DNA of 64,000 nt from Spirodela intermedia (lineage: Eukaryota; Streptophyta; Magnoliopsida; Alismatales; Araceae), in assembly GCA_902729315.2 (NCBI GenBank), contig LR746269.1:2278501-2342500 (forward strand). Reading direction: 5' to 3'. Within the stretch, counting starts at the first letter, position 1. Every line of letters starts with the position of its first letter. The position numbers were made by a program, and so were the translations under genes. The notes below the pieces were generated by a model. The model made no database searches. It was not told the origin of the DNA and was given only the letters and a program-made list of their open reading frames with translations. Positions 52,101 through 63,308 of the stretch are shown here, one piece after another.

Positions 52101-55100
52101 TCTAGCTATGTGCGTGGTGCGTTTTGATCATTTACCTGTAGTTAGGCAAAACTGAGAGTTTACTGTGTCTTGTCATTTTTTGCAAGTGAGGGTCTTCACT
52201 TGCAAGTGAGTCCACATCCTCTGCTCTCTTTCTCTCTCTACACACACACACACACACACACAAATGCAGCCACTTCTACACCTGTTCCCACATTTATGCA
52301 GTCATGCATTTACTCGTTCAGACACAAACCGACCCACCGACCCGCTTCTATGCATACAATATTCAGATTGGGGTTATGTATTCACTCATCATATTTAGCT
52401 GTAGGTAGGTAGGCAAGTATGTACACATACGTTTCATCTATCAGCTGCAAACTCTATTCTTGCAAATTTCCCCCAAGAAATGGTCAATTATAGGAGTCGA
52501 TAAAATGAGTGATATAATTTCCACGCGGTTTGTCACGTATTTTTTTCTACCTTCACACGAACCTATGGATGATCCTACATTGAATCTATGTAAAAAAGTT
52601 TGGGGTTGCAACCTGTTTCTCTACGTAACTTTTTTCTATCTATCAACGTCAATATTATTCCTTTAGAGAACCTGGCCTTTCCTTGACCCAAGATGATTTT
52701 TCTTCGAGACAAAAAGTTTATTTCCCCATTTCGGGGACAGATTTTCAGGATGTTCCAGCTTACCTGGATTTCAGGATCAGTTCATGAGTCTTTCCGATTT
52801 TCGAAGTTTGGCACACTAGAATAAATTGCCTTCCAAAAATGTGCATTCAATCTATTCATCGCTCAGGTTTGAGGATCACGCCAGATGTTCTTGAATGAGA
52901 AACTGAAGGCTGTAGAGTTTCATCTAACGTTCTTGACGTGCCCAATCCCTTGAAGCCTCAATGTGGTAGGCTTACCAGAAGTTGTAAACCATTAGTTGTG
53001 TTTTCTTTTCATTCATCACGGAACGAGACGTCTCCTATCCTATGCTCAATGTTGGTGGGTAGTTGAGAACAACTGGTTGACCTCACTGCATGTGCCCTCT
53101 TTCATTCGTTTTCTATCTGTTCTCCCTGTCCGACAGAGACCCTCTCCGAGAAAGCAGATGGTCTCCATATTTGGAAAACTCCTCGACTACTAAGCAATAG
53201 AGTTGACACTGTTTATTCTAAGGATAAGATTTTAAGGGTTTATTGTGCTGTACGGTTATTTTCGTTCCTTTCTTGTAATTAGCCATAGAATGATGCTACT
53301 CTTGTACTCTTCAAAGTTTCATCACATTATAACGTGTTGCAATCAATTGTGGCAACTTGGTGACAACACAGCCATGGTGATTTTCCTCCCGGTTCCTATG
53401 GGTTCGAATTATTATTATTACATGACTGATTCCAACCATTGTTTAAGTTCGATAGAAATCCGTTCTGTCACTTGCATGCACATTTCATATGAGAACCAGA
53501 TTCCCGGTCTAGGCTTCGTTTCTAACATTATCATGCCAGGGAAAATCCTGCTGGTATAGGGAGTAAACCTGAAGTACGTATGAAAGGGTCAGAACTTTCA
53601 TTGTGTTTTGAGACATGTACTACATATCTTTTCCTCTTCCCTCCTGGGGTTGAAGTTCACAGTCTTACCCCACCTTGTCAGCCACAAGATGTGCTTACTA
53701 TATAATCAAATCATTTAATCATATCTCTTACTCGACTAATGATTAATCTGGATTAGATGTCACGGAGGAAGCTGTATGGGCAAGCTATCTGGATTGTGGT
53801 TTTTGTCTGTTTAGTAATATCTACCCTTTTGTCAAGATGCCGATGATTTTAATAATCGCCAGGATCTGTGGAATACATATCCGCAGGCTATGGGTTTGGA
53901 TTGCTCTGAACCCGCATCTTGTTCTTTCTATCATTTCTCGTGGATTCCTTTCAAACCTCCTTCACAATGTTTCCTGGTCAGGTACAAACCGGGCTGCAAG
54001 GTATTCGCGATAAACAAGAAATCGCTGAAGCTCAGAGACAACTTTCAAAACTGCCAGCCCCCGGTGATGATCGCCCGCCGCTGGATAGCTCAAGTTCTCT
54101 TCCAACTCGTTCTCAACCACCACCTGCACATTATTCCCAGCCACCTCTCCAGCTGCCAGCTCAACCCTCATCCACACCTCCGCCACCGCCGCCAGCTCTG
54201 CCTACCACTCTTCCTGGACCTCCTGCTCCAAATGTTCCTCCACAGACGCAGCTCCCCCATCAAAACCTGCCCCACCAATATTCCTCCGAAGTGCCACAGG
54301 CTCAGGTTTCTTCCCTTTCAATGGCAGCACCACGAGAAGCTTACTACCCTCCTCCTGGCCAGCCCCCTGCTGAGCCGCCGCAGCAGCACTACCCGCCGCC
54401 GCCGCCACCGCCTCAGCAAAACCAGCTGCCACCGCCGCCACCTCAGCAGACCCAGCTGCTGCCGCCACCTCAGCATTACCCACCAGGATCTCACCTGGCA
54501 CAGTACTCGCAGCCGCCCCAGCCATCCCAATCTGTTCCTCCACAGCTGCAACCTCCATTTCCTCATCAACCCGAGGAGCCGCCACCGCCTTACATGCTGC
54601 CGCCACAGAACTACCCATCCAGCATCCATCATCCACCTCAGCTGGCGACCAGGCCTCCCCATTCCCAGCAGATTTATGGGCCCACCGCCAACATCTATGA
54701 GAACTCTTCAGGTAGTAGACAACAGGCCCCTGGGTATGGTCCTGCATTCTCTGACGCTTATCCCTACAGTGGATCGCCTTCCCGCTACACCACTGGGAGG
54801 GAGCCCTCTCCATTTTCTTCTTCGTCTTCTTCCTCAGCTCAATCTGGCGGTGGCGGCCATCAGCACCTGCCGACTGCCCAGCTGCTGCCGGCGGCCCTGC
54901 CCACCGCATCGAACTCTGGTGGTTCATCGGGGAACAGGGTTCCAGTGGATGATGTGGTGGAGAGGGTGACTTCCATGGGTTTTCCCAGAGATCTGGTCAG
55001 AGAGAGAGTGAGGAGGCTCACAGAGAATGGGCAATCTGTGGATTTGAACGTGGTGCTGGACAAGCTCATGAATGGCGAGGAGAGCCAGGCTCGGAAGGCC

Positions 55101-55115
55101 TGGTTCGGCAAGTGA
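49130..55115 (+). CDS. FLOE/DUF1421 family prion-like protein
   Basis: Three exons (49130-49372, 51500-51778, 53982-55115) join in phase 0 to 551 residues. The N-terminus MEKQITGHAGG...ILASYDFQPIRR resembles the start of plant DUF1421 proteins. Residues about 105-205 form a predicted coiled coil (VDSTVKKYADILLHAVEGV ... LREVQTGLQGIRDKQEIAEA). Residues about 205-490 are a long Pro/Gln/Ser/Tyr low-complexity region. The DUF1421 UBA-like domain follows at about 493-540 (VPVDDVVERVTSMGFPRDLV, then GQSVDLNVVLDKLMN). Arabidopsis FLOE1, of the same architecture, forms cytoplasmic condensates that sense water during seed germination (family knowledge). The same role here is inference, and the paralogue is not assigned. 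The start is the first ATG in frame; the frame is open further upstream but without an ATG. Confidence 0.9.
49373..51499 (+). other. Intron 1 of the FLOE-family gene
   Basis: A 2.1-kb AT-rich intron (donor GTACGA, acceptor CTCGCAG). No nested feature is recognised. Confidence 0.7.
51779..53981 (+). other. Intron 2 of the FLOE-family gene
   Basis: A 2.2-kb intron (donor GTATCT, acceptor GGTCAG) containing a (CA)n tract at about 52241-52262. Exon phase and the coiled coil continue directly across it, so no exon appears to be missing. Confidence 0.7.
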
Positions 55116-56061
55116 TGTGGCAACCAGATGCCTTCCTGCCCATCTCATCTCTGGTAATTATTAATCACAAGACTCGGACCCGGGTTCCTCTCAGATTCCA
55201 TCTGTGAAGGAGGAATGTGAATGGATGTCAGCTTGTTTCCCAAACATTATCTCCCCGTCTCTGTCTCTCTCTCCCTCTCTCTGTCTCTCTCTCTCTCTCT
55301 CTGTTTCTATATATATACACACATTGGACTCCGATGTTTATAACCTCTCCTGTCCTGATTTTTTTACTATCATGGAGTCTGGTATAGTTTAAGATCTGTT
55401 TATGTTTACTGTATTAAGTAATACCTTATTGCGGGGCTGAGGCCCTGTTTCTCTCTCTCTCTCTCTCTCTTCCCCCCCTTCCAGGACACAAGGCCTTCCA
55501 TCTGGTGGAGCCCTCCACCTGCCTACACCTCTGCCTGGGCTGGCCCCAAGCCCGGTTTTAACTTTTCTCTGCATCCCGCCCGGCCCGCACCAGATGAATA
55601 TGTGGGCCCGGCCCGTTGATGATATAATTATTATCCTTATCTTTATTAGGAATAAAATCTGTCACCACAAATTTGAGCCGAACTGCCCACTAGAGGGGTA
55701 GTTTAGTCATTTAATTCGTGGAAGGCAGCCCGCTGGAATATGACCGTTGAAGGTTGCAACGTTCCACTCAGTTCGAAACAATTTAGAGCCCCTGCTCTCC
55801 TCTCCTCGCCTCTCTCTCTCTCTCTCTCTCTCTAAACCGCAGGAGCCTGTCACGTCGACAGCGAGAGCTCACAGTCAGTCATTCGTCGTCCTCCGGCGCG
55901 CAACAAAGAAGGCCCATTTTAGAGAGAGAAAGAGAGGGAGAGAGAGAATCTCCCAAGAGTGCCGTTGCGGCGGCCGGAGAAAGAAAACCAGGGGATCTTC
56001 CCATCTCTGCGGGAATTCCCCTCAGATTTCAGTAGGGAGAGGGAGAAGAGGAAGAGGAAGA
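55116..56061 (+). other. FLOE 3' UTR and DUF936-gene promoter/leader
   Basis: CT-rich tracts lie at about 55260-55306, 55450-55470 and 55808-55833, with a GA-rich run just before the DUF936 start codon. The frame containing the DUF936 exon is open upstream to 55747, but the family N-terminus starts at 56062, so the rest is leader. Confidence 0.5.
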
Positions 56062-57920
56062 ATGGCGGCGCTGGGAAGTGGGATTCTTGTGAAGCTGCTG
56101 GAGGGGATGAGGAACGGGGAGGAGAATCCGGTGGGGGAGCACAGGAGCGCGCTGTTGCAGGTGACGGACATCGTGCCGGCGGAGCTTGACGAGAAGGATC
56201 TGTGGCCGAAGCACGGCTTCTACATCAAGCTCTCAGATTCCTCCCACTCCGCCTACGTGAGCCTCCCCTTCGACCAGGACGAGCTCGTCCTCTGCAACAA
56301 GATCCAGCTAGGGCAGTTCATCCATCTCGACCGGCTCGAACCAGGCTCGCCGGTGCCGGTGATGAAGGGGGCCAGGCCGCTCCCCGGGAGGCATCCTCTG
56401 GTGGGCACGCCGGAGCCGCTCCTCCGAGCTCGGAGAACCGGCGAGAAGCCGGCCTCCGGCCACCGGAGGGGCTCCTGGGAGACGGACGGCGGCGGCGGGG
56501 CCGCCGGCGCCACTGGTGTGTCGTCTTCTCCGGCGCCGGCGGTGAGGCCAATCGTGTTCAATTTTGCAGAGGAGACCCCGAGGAAGGAGCTCGCCGGCGG
56601 CCTCCGGTCTCAGGCTTCTCCTTCGCCGGCGATGAGGAGGGGGAGGATAGGGAGTAGTGATCTGGAGCAGGTTCCATGCTCTCCCGGGAGAGCCATGGAT
56701 TCCAAGGGCGAGAACTCTCTGCTCAGGAAGAGCTCGTCTGTGTTGAGGTTTCCGAGGAGCAAGAGTGCGTTTGAGAGAGAAATTAGGCCCCCCAAGAGCC
56801 CTTTCTCTTCTAGATCGAGAACCGAAGCGAAGCCCATTTTGTTTTCTCCGGCGCCGGCGCGGGAGAAGAAGGCCCCCCCGTCGCCGGCGCCGGACAAGAA
56901 GACCACCCCCGTCTCGGACGACGACGAACAGACCCATCAGGCCCTGTCTCTGCCGGGGAAGCTCAAATCCCTCGGGAAGGTCGAAGATAATTCTCCTCCC
57001 AATCCTCCATGAATTCTCTCCCTCGTCTAGTTTTTCGTCCTCCTGATGCAGAGATTGAATCAAAAACAGGAAGCGGTGCAGCAGAGGGAGGCAGCCCAGA
57101 AGGTCGCCCTCCGAGCTCTGAGAGACGCCTCCGCCTCTGAAACCCTAGTCCGTCTCCTCAAGTACGCACGACCTTGCACCCCCCCCCGCCCCCCCCGCCC
57201 CCCCCCAACACCACCTCTTCCTCCTCCCTCGAAGAAACCCTAATTCATCGTCCTCTTTGATCTCTCAGGATGTTCTCTCATCTGAGCGGGTCGGCTAAAC
57301 CAGAAGCTCCAGCAGAGACCTTCGACCAGTTCCTCAGCTTCCACCAGGAAATCGTTCAGGCGGCGGCCCACATGGAGACGATACTCGCCGCAACGTCCTC
57401 CTGCAGAACGAAGAAGACGGAGGAAGGAGACAAAGAGGAAGAAGACGACCCCAAAACCTCCTCTTCCTCCATTTTAATGGAGATATCTCAGAACTCGGCT
57501 GACCTGGGCGGCGGGCGATCAGCAAAGAGGAGGGCCATGGGGGCGGTCTCGAAGTCGGTCAGCTTCTCCGCCACCACCCCGAGCAAGCAATCGAGGTCAA
57601 GGGTGGCTCCGCCGCCGGAGGAAACCACAACGCCGCCGGTGACGACGCTGGAGAACTCGATCAGAATGGCCAAGCTGGTTCAGAGGGAGGCGGGGAACTG
57701 GTTCATGGACTTCCTGGAGGCGGCGCTGGAGACGGGTCTGAAGAAGGGCAGAGCAGCGGGCGGGAAGGGGAAGGCGGCGCCGCCGTCCTGCCCGCAGTCG
57801 GTGCTGCTGAAGGTCATTAACTGGGTGGAGGTGGAACAGGCCGACAACTCTAAGCGGCCTGCTCACACCAAGGCTGCCCAGATTGCGAGGAAACTGAGGA
57901 TCAAGGTCAAAAACCCGTAG
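56062..57920 (+). CDS. DUF936 family protein
   Basis: Exons 56062-56979, 57052-57161 and 57269-57920 (introns of 72 and 107 nt) join in phase to 559 residues. The start [16 protein letters not shown] and the following [59 protein letters not shown] and [12 protein letters not shown] are the conserved DUF936 N-terminal domain (about residues 1-120). A Ser/Pro/Arg-rich linker follows. The helical C-terminal part starts near residue 300 ([20 protein letters not shown]) and includes a [15 protein letters not shown] basic stretch. It ends [10 protein letters not shown]. The first intron is needed because the frame stops at 57012, while family similarity resumes at 57052. No biochemical activity is established that I can name. 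Codon use is very GC-rich compared with the MORC and MER3 genes. Confidence 0.88.
57179..57206 (+). repeat. Poly-C tract in DUF936 intron 2 (C9-G-C8-G-C9)
   Basis: Three long cytosine runs are separated by single Gs inside a 107-nt intron, between the donor at 57162 and the acceptor ending at 57268. The opposite strand is a run of guanines able in principle to form a G-quadruplex. Confidence 0.95.
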
Positions 57921-58118
57921 CCACCGGGGAGAGAGAGAGAGGTGTGGACTGGACTCCCCGTGTTCAGTCCCAGAGTGTGATTAATTTCATTCACATAATT
58001 TTTTCTTTCCGGATTGCGAGGAAGCTAGTTTTCTTCCCCGACAAATCAAATGAGCAGCTGGACCACATCCTCTCTCTCTCTCTCTATCTCTGAGACTGGA
58101 TCAGGGTACATTCATCTT

Positions 58119-58180
<62 letters not shown>

Positions 58181-58378
58181 AGGACTTGCCACTCTCCCAG
58201 ATCTCCCCCATTTTCATGCAACTTTCAACCCAAGAGAGAAAATTCTCGATGAGACTCGTGAACCAATGAGATCAAACCCATTCAGAAATCCACCAGAAAC
58301 CCATTAAGATACAAAATTCTCGATGATATTCATGAACCAATGACATGAAATATACACGTATGCAACTCGGGAATCCAT
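57921..58378 (+). other. Convergent 3' region between DUF936 and RlmN-like genes
   Basis: Contains presumed 3' UTR sequence of both genes and a (CT)n microsatellite of about 26 repeats at 58122-58174. No gene is seen. Confidence 0.6.
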
Positions 58379-60575
58379 TCAGAAATCCACCGGAAAGGGA
58401 GATGATGGGCTCACCTGTTCTCTCTCCATGGCGGCGCGGAACTGCGAGGGAACCCGAAGCAACGGCACCTGGTGCTCCGCCGGCCTGCCCAGCTGGCCGC
58501 AGGCGGCCATCTGGTCATCCCCTTTGCTGAATCTGAGGAGGACGACACAGCCGCCGGCTGCCAGGGCATTGCGGAACTCGATCATCCGCTCCTCCGGGCT
58601 CGGCCTGAACATCGATCCCTGGTGGGGGTTGAACTTGATCAGATTGATCTTGCAGGGGATCCCCCTCACCAGCTCCACCAGCCTCTCCGCATCCTCTAAG
58701 CTGTAAAGAATGGAAGCAGCGACAATGGCGCTGAAATGAATAATTGAAGAAGATTCGGTGCAGTTTCTGGTCAACGATCCAGTATTCTAATCTTGACCCT
58801 CCAGTCTTATTTATCCCATAGGGGGCAAAGAAAGCCCGGAAGCAGAAAATTGGTCCAGCCTGTTGCGTTGACCAGAAGTGTTATACCCAGAAGGGAAAAG
58901 AAGTCCGGAAGCAGAAAATTGGCCCAGCCTGCTGCGTTGACCAGTCTTGTCATACTCAGAAGGGAAAAAAGGCCTGGAAGCAGAAAATCGGACCAGCCTG
59001 CTGATATTTACCATTCTTATTAAACCCGGAAAGGGGTGAAACCCCAGAAGCAGGAAATTGGCCAGGCCCGTTGACCCCCACTGGGCCTGGCAGATTTTCT
59101 CTTTGCCCTGGTTGGTTTCCCAGCCTAAGAGTAGAAATTTCAGACCTGGCCAATGTTCAGTTTCTGGGCCCTCATGGCGGGTCAACGCCCCTAGGAGTTC
59201 TCATCCTCTACAACCAGAAAGAAACCAAGGGGATGGTCAAGGTGTCCTGGGACAAACCTGTCGTTGACTCCATCGAGCATCACATACTCGAACAGCACCT
59301 TGTACTTGTGCTTGAGGCGGAGCTCCTCCCTGAGGGTTCCAAGGAGCAAGGCCAGGTTGTACTTCCTGTTGACCGGCATGATCCAGTTCCGGACCTGGAA
59401 AGTTCCGACGAGTCAACCCCCTCAAGAGGATAGCCATGCCTTAAATGAGAGCAATGTGCGGATTCTTAAGAGATATTGGGAGGGGTTGACCTCGTCGGTA
59501 GTGGCATTGAGGCTCACTGCAATGGCGCAGGTTGACTCCCGCAGGAAGCGCTTCAGCTGGGGGACGAGACCACTGGTGGAGACAGTGACCTTGCGAGGGC
59601 TGAACTGGAGGCCCTGTTTGTCAACCATTATGGAAGCGGCTTTGATGACGTTGTCCACGTTGTGGAGTGGCTCTCCCATGCCCTAATCAACAAAAATGGC
59701 ACCAAGGACAAATATTAGGCAGAAGAGATGGGGATTTCTGAAAAAAGAAAGAAAGATCTCTGGCCTGTGCTCTTTAGGCTTATTGGGTAATTCCATGATA
59801 GAAAAATTGAATCTGAAAGTAGCACCAAAAAATAAAGATGGGATTTTTATAAAATAAAAATAAAATATGGTCTGGGTAATTCCTAGGAAATCTAGCAATA
59901 GCAAAAAGAACAAAAATTGTGAATAATACATGGATTATTTTTTTTTCAAAAAAAACTCTGGTCTGTGCTCTTCAGTTTTCTTGGGTAATATAGAAATAGC
60001 ACTAAAGAACAAATAATGGAAAGAACAGATGCATATTTCCTACAGAATTAAAAAAAAAAGTGTGCTCTTCAAAACTCCTGATTAATTTGATCATATAAAA
60101 TTTTTTTCTCTAGAAACTTATAATTTTCTCACCAAGGATAAGATCTTTATGCACTCACCATGAACACAACATTCGTGATCGATCCAAGCTCGCTTGAAAG
60201 CAAGCGTTGAGCGAAGACTGCTTGGTCTACTATTTCAGCTGCTGTCAAATGCCGTTTTAAGCCCATCCTGAACCAGTAATCTCTTGTTGTTTTAAAGCAC
60301 AAAAAATCAACAAAATAACTCCAATTGAAGGAGGGTGATAGATGTGTAGAGAGATTTTACCTGCCAGTGTAGCAGAACTGGCAGTTCATGGCGCATCCAA
60401 CTTGACTTGAGACACAGAGAGTCGTCCTCCCCCCGCTGCATGGAATCACAACTGTTTCTATCACCGACCCATCTTGTAATGTGAATAATATCTGCAAGTA
60501 TCTAATGTTTTTATCAGTAAGGATTTCATTTAAAAATTTAAAATAATTTTAGAAGGTACTATTCATACATATACG

Positions 60576-60627
<52 letters not shown>

Positions 60628-62324
60628 AGGGGAGAGAATACAGTAAAAGAAGCTGAGAGGTACCTTTCTAGTTCCATCTGATGCAGTGAAGATACTTTTC
60701 AGCGACAGGGACTTAAAAGCAACGTTCTCACTGACCATCTTCTTGAAGTCCTTATTTAAACCTGCAACATACGGAATCATCACTGAATAAACCGTCGGAT
60801 AGAGAAGCCACAATAATGGCGGATGCTAAATCTGGTATGCCGGAACATTCTGCTGATAATTTCCACCCCTACCTCCACCAATGATGGGAATTTCTCGCGT
60901 TCTCAACTGTTGACACCTCACTGGCCCTGTCCACACATGACGACTGGCACATGTAAGTAAATGGGCTTCCACTGGTTTTGCACCATTCTCAGGATCTGTG
61001 TGACACATATGCTAAGGGGTCAAAGGAGAAACTAAGTGGATTCCCCAAGAAAAACCGTTCTTCTTTCCCCATGTGATGAAGACATATTGGTCAACGTCAA
61101 CACTTTAATAACCAGTGAAGAGGAGACCATCTCTACGGGGAAGAAACCCTGGCTTTCTTCAGTCGTAGGATCTAACCACACCGTGATCTGACTCATCACA
61201 TGTGATCGTCTTGTGGAGATGACTAGCATGATGTAAGAACCGGAGGGCTAGGAAATGATCTTCGGGTAGGCATCTAAGCTGATCTATCTTAGTTGCATAT
61301 AGGGCATAAATGTCTATTGTGGCCAATCGATATTGTATGGACAAGAATGCGTTAGTAGTTACCAAGAAACCCCAAAAAGTTATCTCCATAATTTCAATAA
61401 GATCCAATCCAACATGCCGGAGCTATGGAAACACCCAATTCATCAAAGAGGAACATACTTTGACAATTGATAGCAGGAAGTCAACAGGCATCGTCTTAAT
61501 TGGGGCGTTCCAGTGCACCCATGATCATAGGAATCTGATTCATCCGAGTTTAACATGGTACTAGAGCTCAGGGTTGTCCTTTAGTCGGAAATCATGATTG
61601 CAGCAGAAATGAGAGGCAAAACTTGATCGAATTCTCATAGAAATGTGATTCATCTTTAAACTAGATAGAGATAACAAGATCAGCGTATATCTAATCTGAG
61701 AGACATCTTCATTTCATACGGGAATTTTTTAGCAAAGATCATCGTGATTCATGGAAAATATCTAAAATCATGGGATAGAAATAGAAATCCACACCTTTCA
61801 ACTCGTCAGGAGAATTCGCCCATATATTGTTACCATAAAGGAGTTTCCAGAGCATTAATGCCTGCCCAGACCTGAACCCATGTGATTGAGCCCAATTCTA
61901 CTCAAAACGAAGTACAGACATTAGAACAGGCAACGTCACAATCGTACTCGCCATTGCCAATTGCTACATATTTCAGAGCATCTACTTCACGATGAGATTT
62001 ATGAAGGGATGAAGGACTAGAGACCTACTTCAAGATCGGGGAAGTCCATCCCCTTTATGCAAACCTTCGAAGGGTCGGAGACGGCATCGAGACCTGCCAT
62101 GGAAGAGCATCAAGCCAGAGCACAGGAACTCGCCTCGGAAGGCCGTTAGACAGGATTCCACGGAAGCTCCACAGACCTGGTTTGGAGCAGCAACTCGCGG
62201 CTGCGGAGGGGACGGAGCACGAGATGGGCCCCGAAATCGAGCGGCGGAGCACGGACAATCTGGGGTAGCTGGCAAACCTCAGCGATGAGAGAGAGATCGG
62301 CGACACCTTGGCAAGCATGGCCAT
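58379..62324 (-). CDS. RlmN/Cfr-family radical-SAM 23S rRNA methyltransferase, plastid-type
   Basis: Bacterial RlmN methylates C2 of A2503 in 23S rRNA (and A37 in tRNA) using SAM and a 4Fe-4S cluster. A plant copy with a transit peptide would act on plastid RNA (inference). Nine exons: 62324-62177, 62093-62029, 61897-61795, 60761-60664, 60491-60361, 60267-60159, 59682-59491, 59394-59258, 58700-58379. They give 434 residues, all in phase. The N-terminus [20 protein letters not shown] is Ser/Arg-rich and acid-free for about 50 residues. The cluster motif CAMNCQFC is present. The two RlmN cysteines are recognisable in LCVSSQVGC and [27 protein letters not shown] and [12 protein letters not shown] are also conserved. 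The first in-frame ATG was chosen; a second lies two codons on. No defect was seen, so it is probably active. Confidence 0.92.
58793..59085 (+). repeat. 69-bp minisatellite in RlmN-like intron 8
   Basis: GGAAGCAGAAAATTGG-type blocks start at about 58838, 58907, 58976 and 59046, an even 69-70 bp spacing. Each unit also contains TTGACCAG and CAGAAGGGAAAA. Because 69 is a multiple of three, the plus strand stays open and reads as a 23-residue repeat. Since this strand is antisense to the gene, that is not evidence of coding. Confidence 0.9.
60579..60627 (+). repeat. (GA)n microsatellite in RlmN-like intron 4
   Basis: About 20 GA repeats with two interruptions near the end, lying between exons 60761-60664 and 60491-60361. 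Confidence 0.95.
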
Positions 62325-63308
62325 CCGCCGGCTCGCCGGAGGTCCACCCGGCGGCGCTCCGGCGCTGCGGCTGGAAGAGGTGGAAGGTATGGCTCCCGTT
62401 GCAGAGGCCACAGAGCGGATGGACCCGCGAAGACTTTTTGATCAGACATCATACGAATCAATTTAAGAGCCTTAAAAATAATAAAAAATACATATTATCA
62501 AGTTTATCTTTGAAAAGAATTTTGACGAACGATTCATCGATTTTTATTGAACTTTTTTATAGTAATAATTAAAAAGTAAAATATGCATAATGGAGGGATA
62601 ATTAATAATTAGTTTGACTGGAATGCAAGGGGGCCAGAAGCCGAAGTCAATTTCTGGTGACAATAACTGAAAAATGTCCTGAGAATGATGTGATAGTTAG
62701 AGGATCCAAGCTGGTTGACTTAAATACAAGACTAGATTATTTAAAACACTACAGTTGGTCTCATAACGGTCAACAGGGTTCGTCTGATTCCGACAGCTTT
62801 GCCGGCGCAATTTGCCGACAAGTAGGATCTTTAATCGCCCTGTTCGGCGGATTTCTTCTGCAATCAAGGAAATATGGGTTTTTTGGAGGGTTTCTCCGGT
62901 GATCACCGGGGAGAGAGCTCGAAGGGGGGTGGAAGCTTGGCGGAGCGATGTGGGTCTGCAGACGCTGTCAGAAGGGGGGGCTCGCCCACATGGCGCGTTA
63001 CCGGGGCGAGTGGGGGACAACCCGGCGCTCATCTTGCCGGCGCGAGCGGGGCGGCGGCGGCTGCTGGGTCGAGACCGGAAGGAGGGTTGGGGTTTAGCAG
63101 AGCTCCATCTGGGAGGATGACGACAAAGAAGATGTGATCAGATTCCCCGCACAGAGGGGAAGAGAGAGAATGAAGGGGTGGTGAGAGCTCACGGGGGGCG
63201 CTACAATGGTGGAACACGATTGACGAGCAGTAGAGAAAGCCTGTGGAATGTGCAGCGGGGTAGGGAAGAGGAGGAAGGAGGGAGGAGCCAGAGGACAGAA
63301 GGTGAAGA
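62325..63308. other. Divergent promoter region between RlmN-like and PERK-like genes
   Basis: The part next to 62324 is the RlmN-like leader. About 62460-62800 is AT-rich. From about 62800 GC content rises towards the proline-rich gene. No exon is recognised. Frames open in both directions near 62800-63140 have no family resemblance. Confidence 0.45.

Noticed and set aside
54202-54927. 241-codon minus-strand open frame
   Set aside because: Antisense of the FLOE Pro/Gln-rich exon, open through composition only.
53890-54969. 359-codon plus-strand frame overlapping FLOE exon 3
   Set aside because: Shifted frame of the same low-complexity DNA. It lacks the coiled coil and the DUF1421 domain.
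56308-57063. 251-codon minus-strand frame, Arg/Pro-rich
   Set aside because: Antisense of the GC-rich DUF936 exon and crosses its intron. No homology.
62325-62411. Longer N-terminus for the RlmN-like protein starting at 62411
   Set aside because: That codon is GTG. The first ATG is at 62324 and still leaves a good transit peptide.
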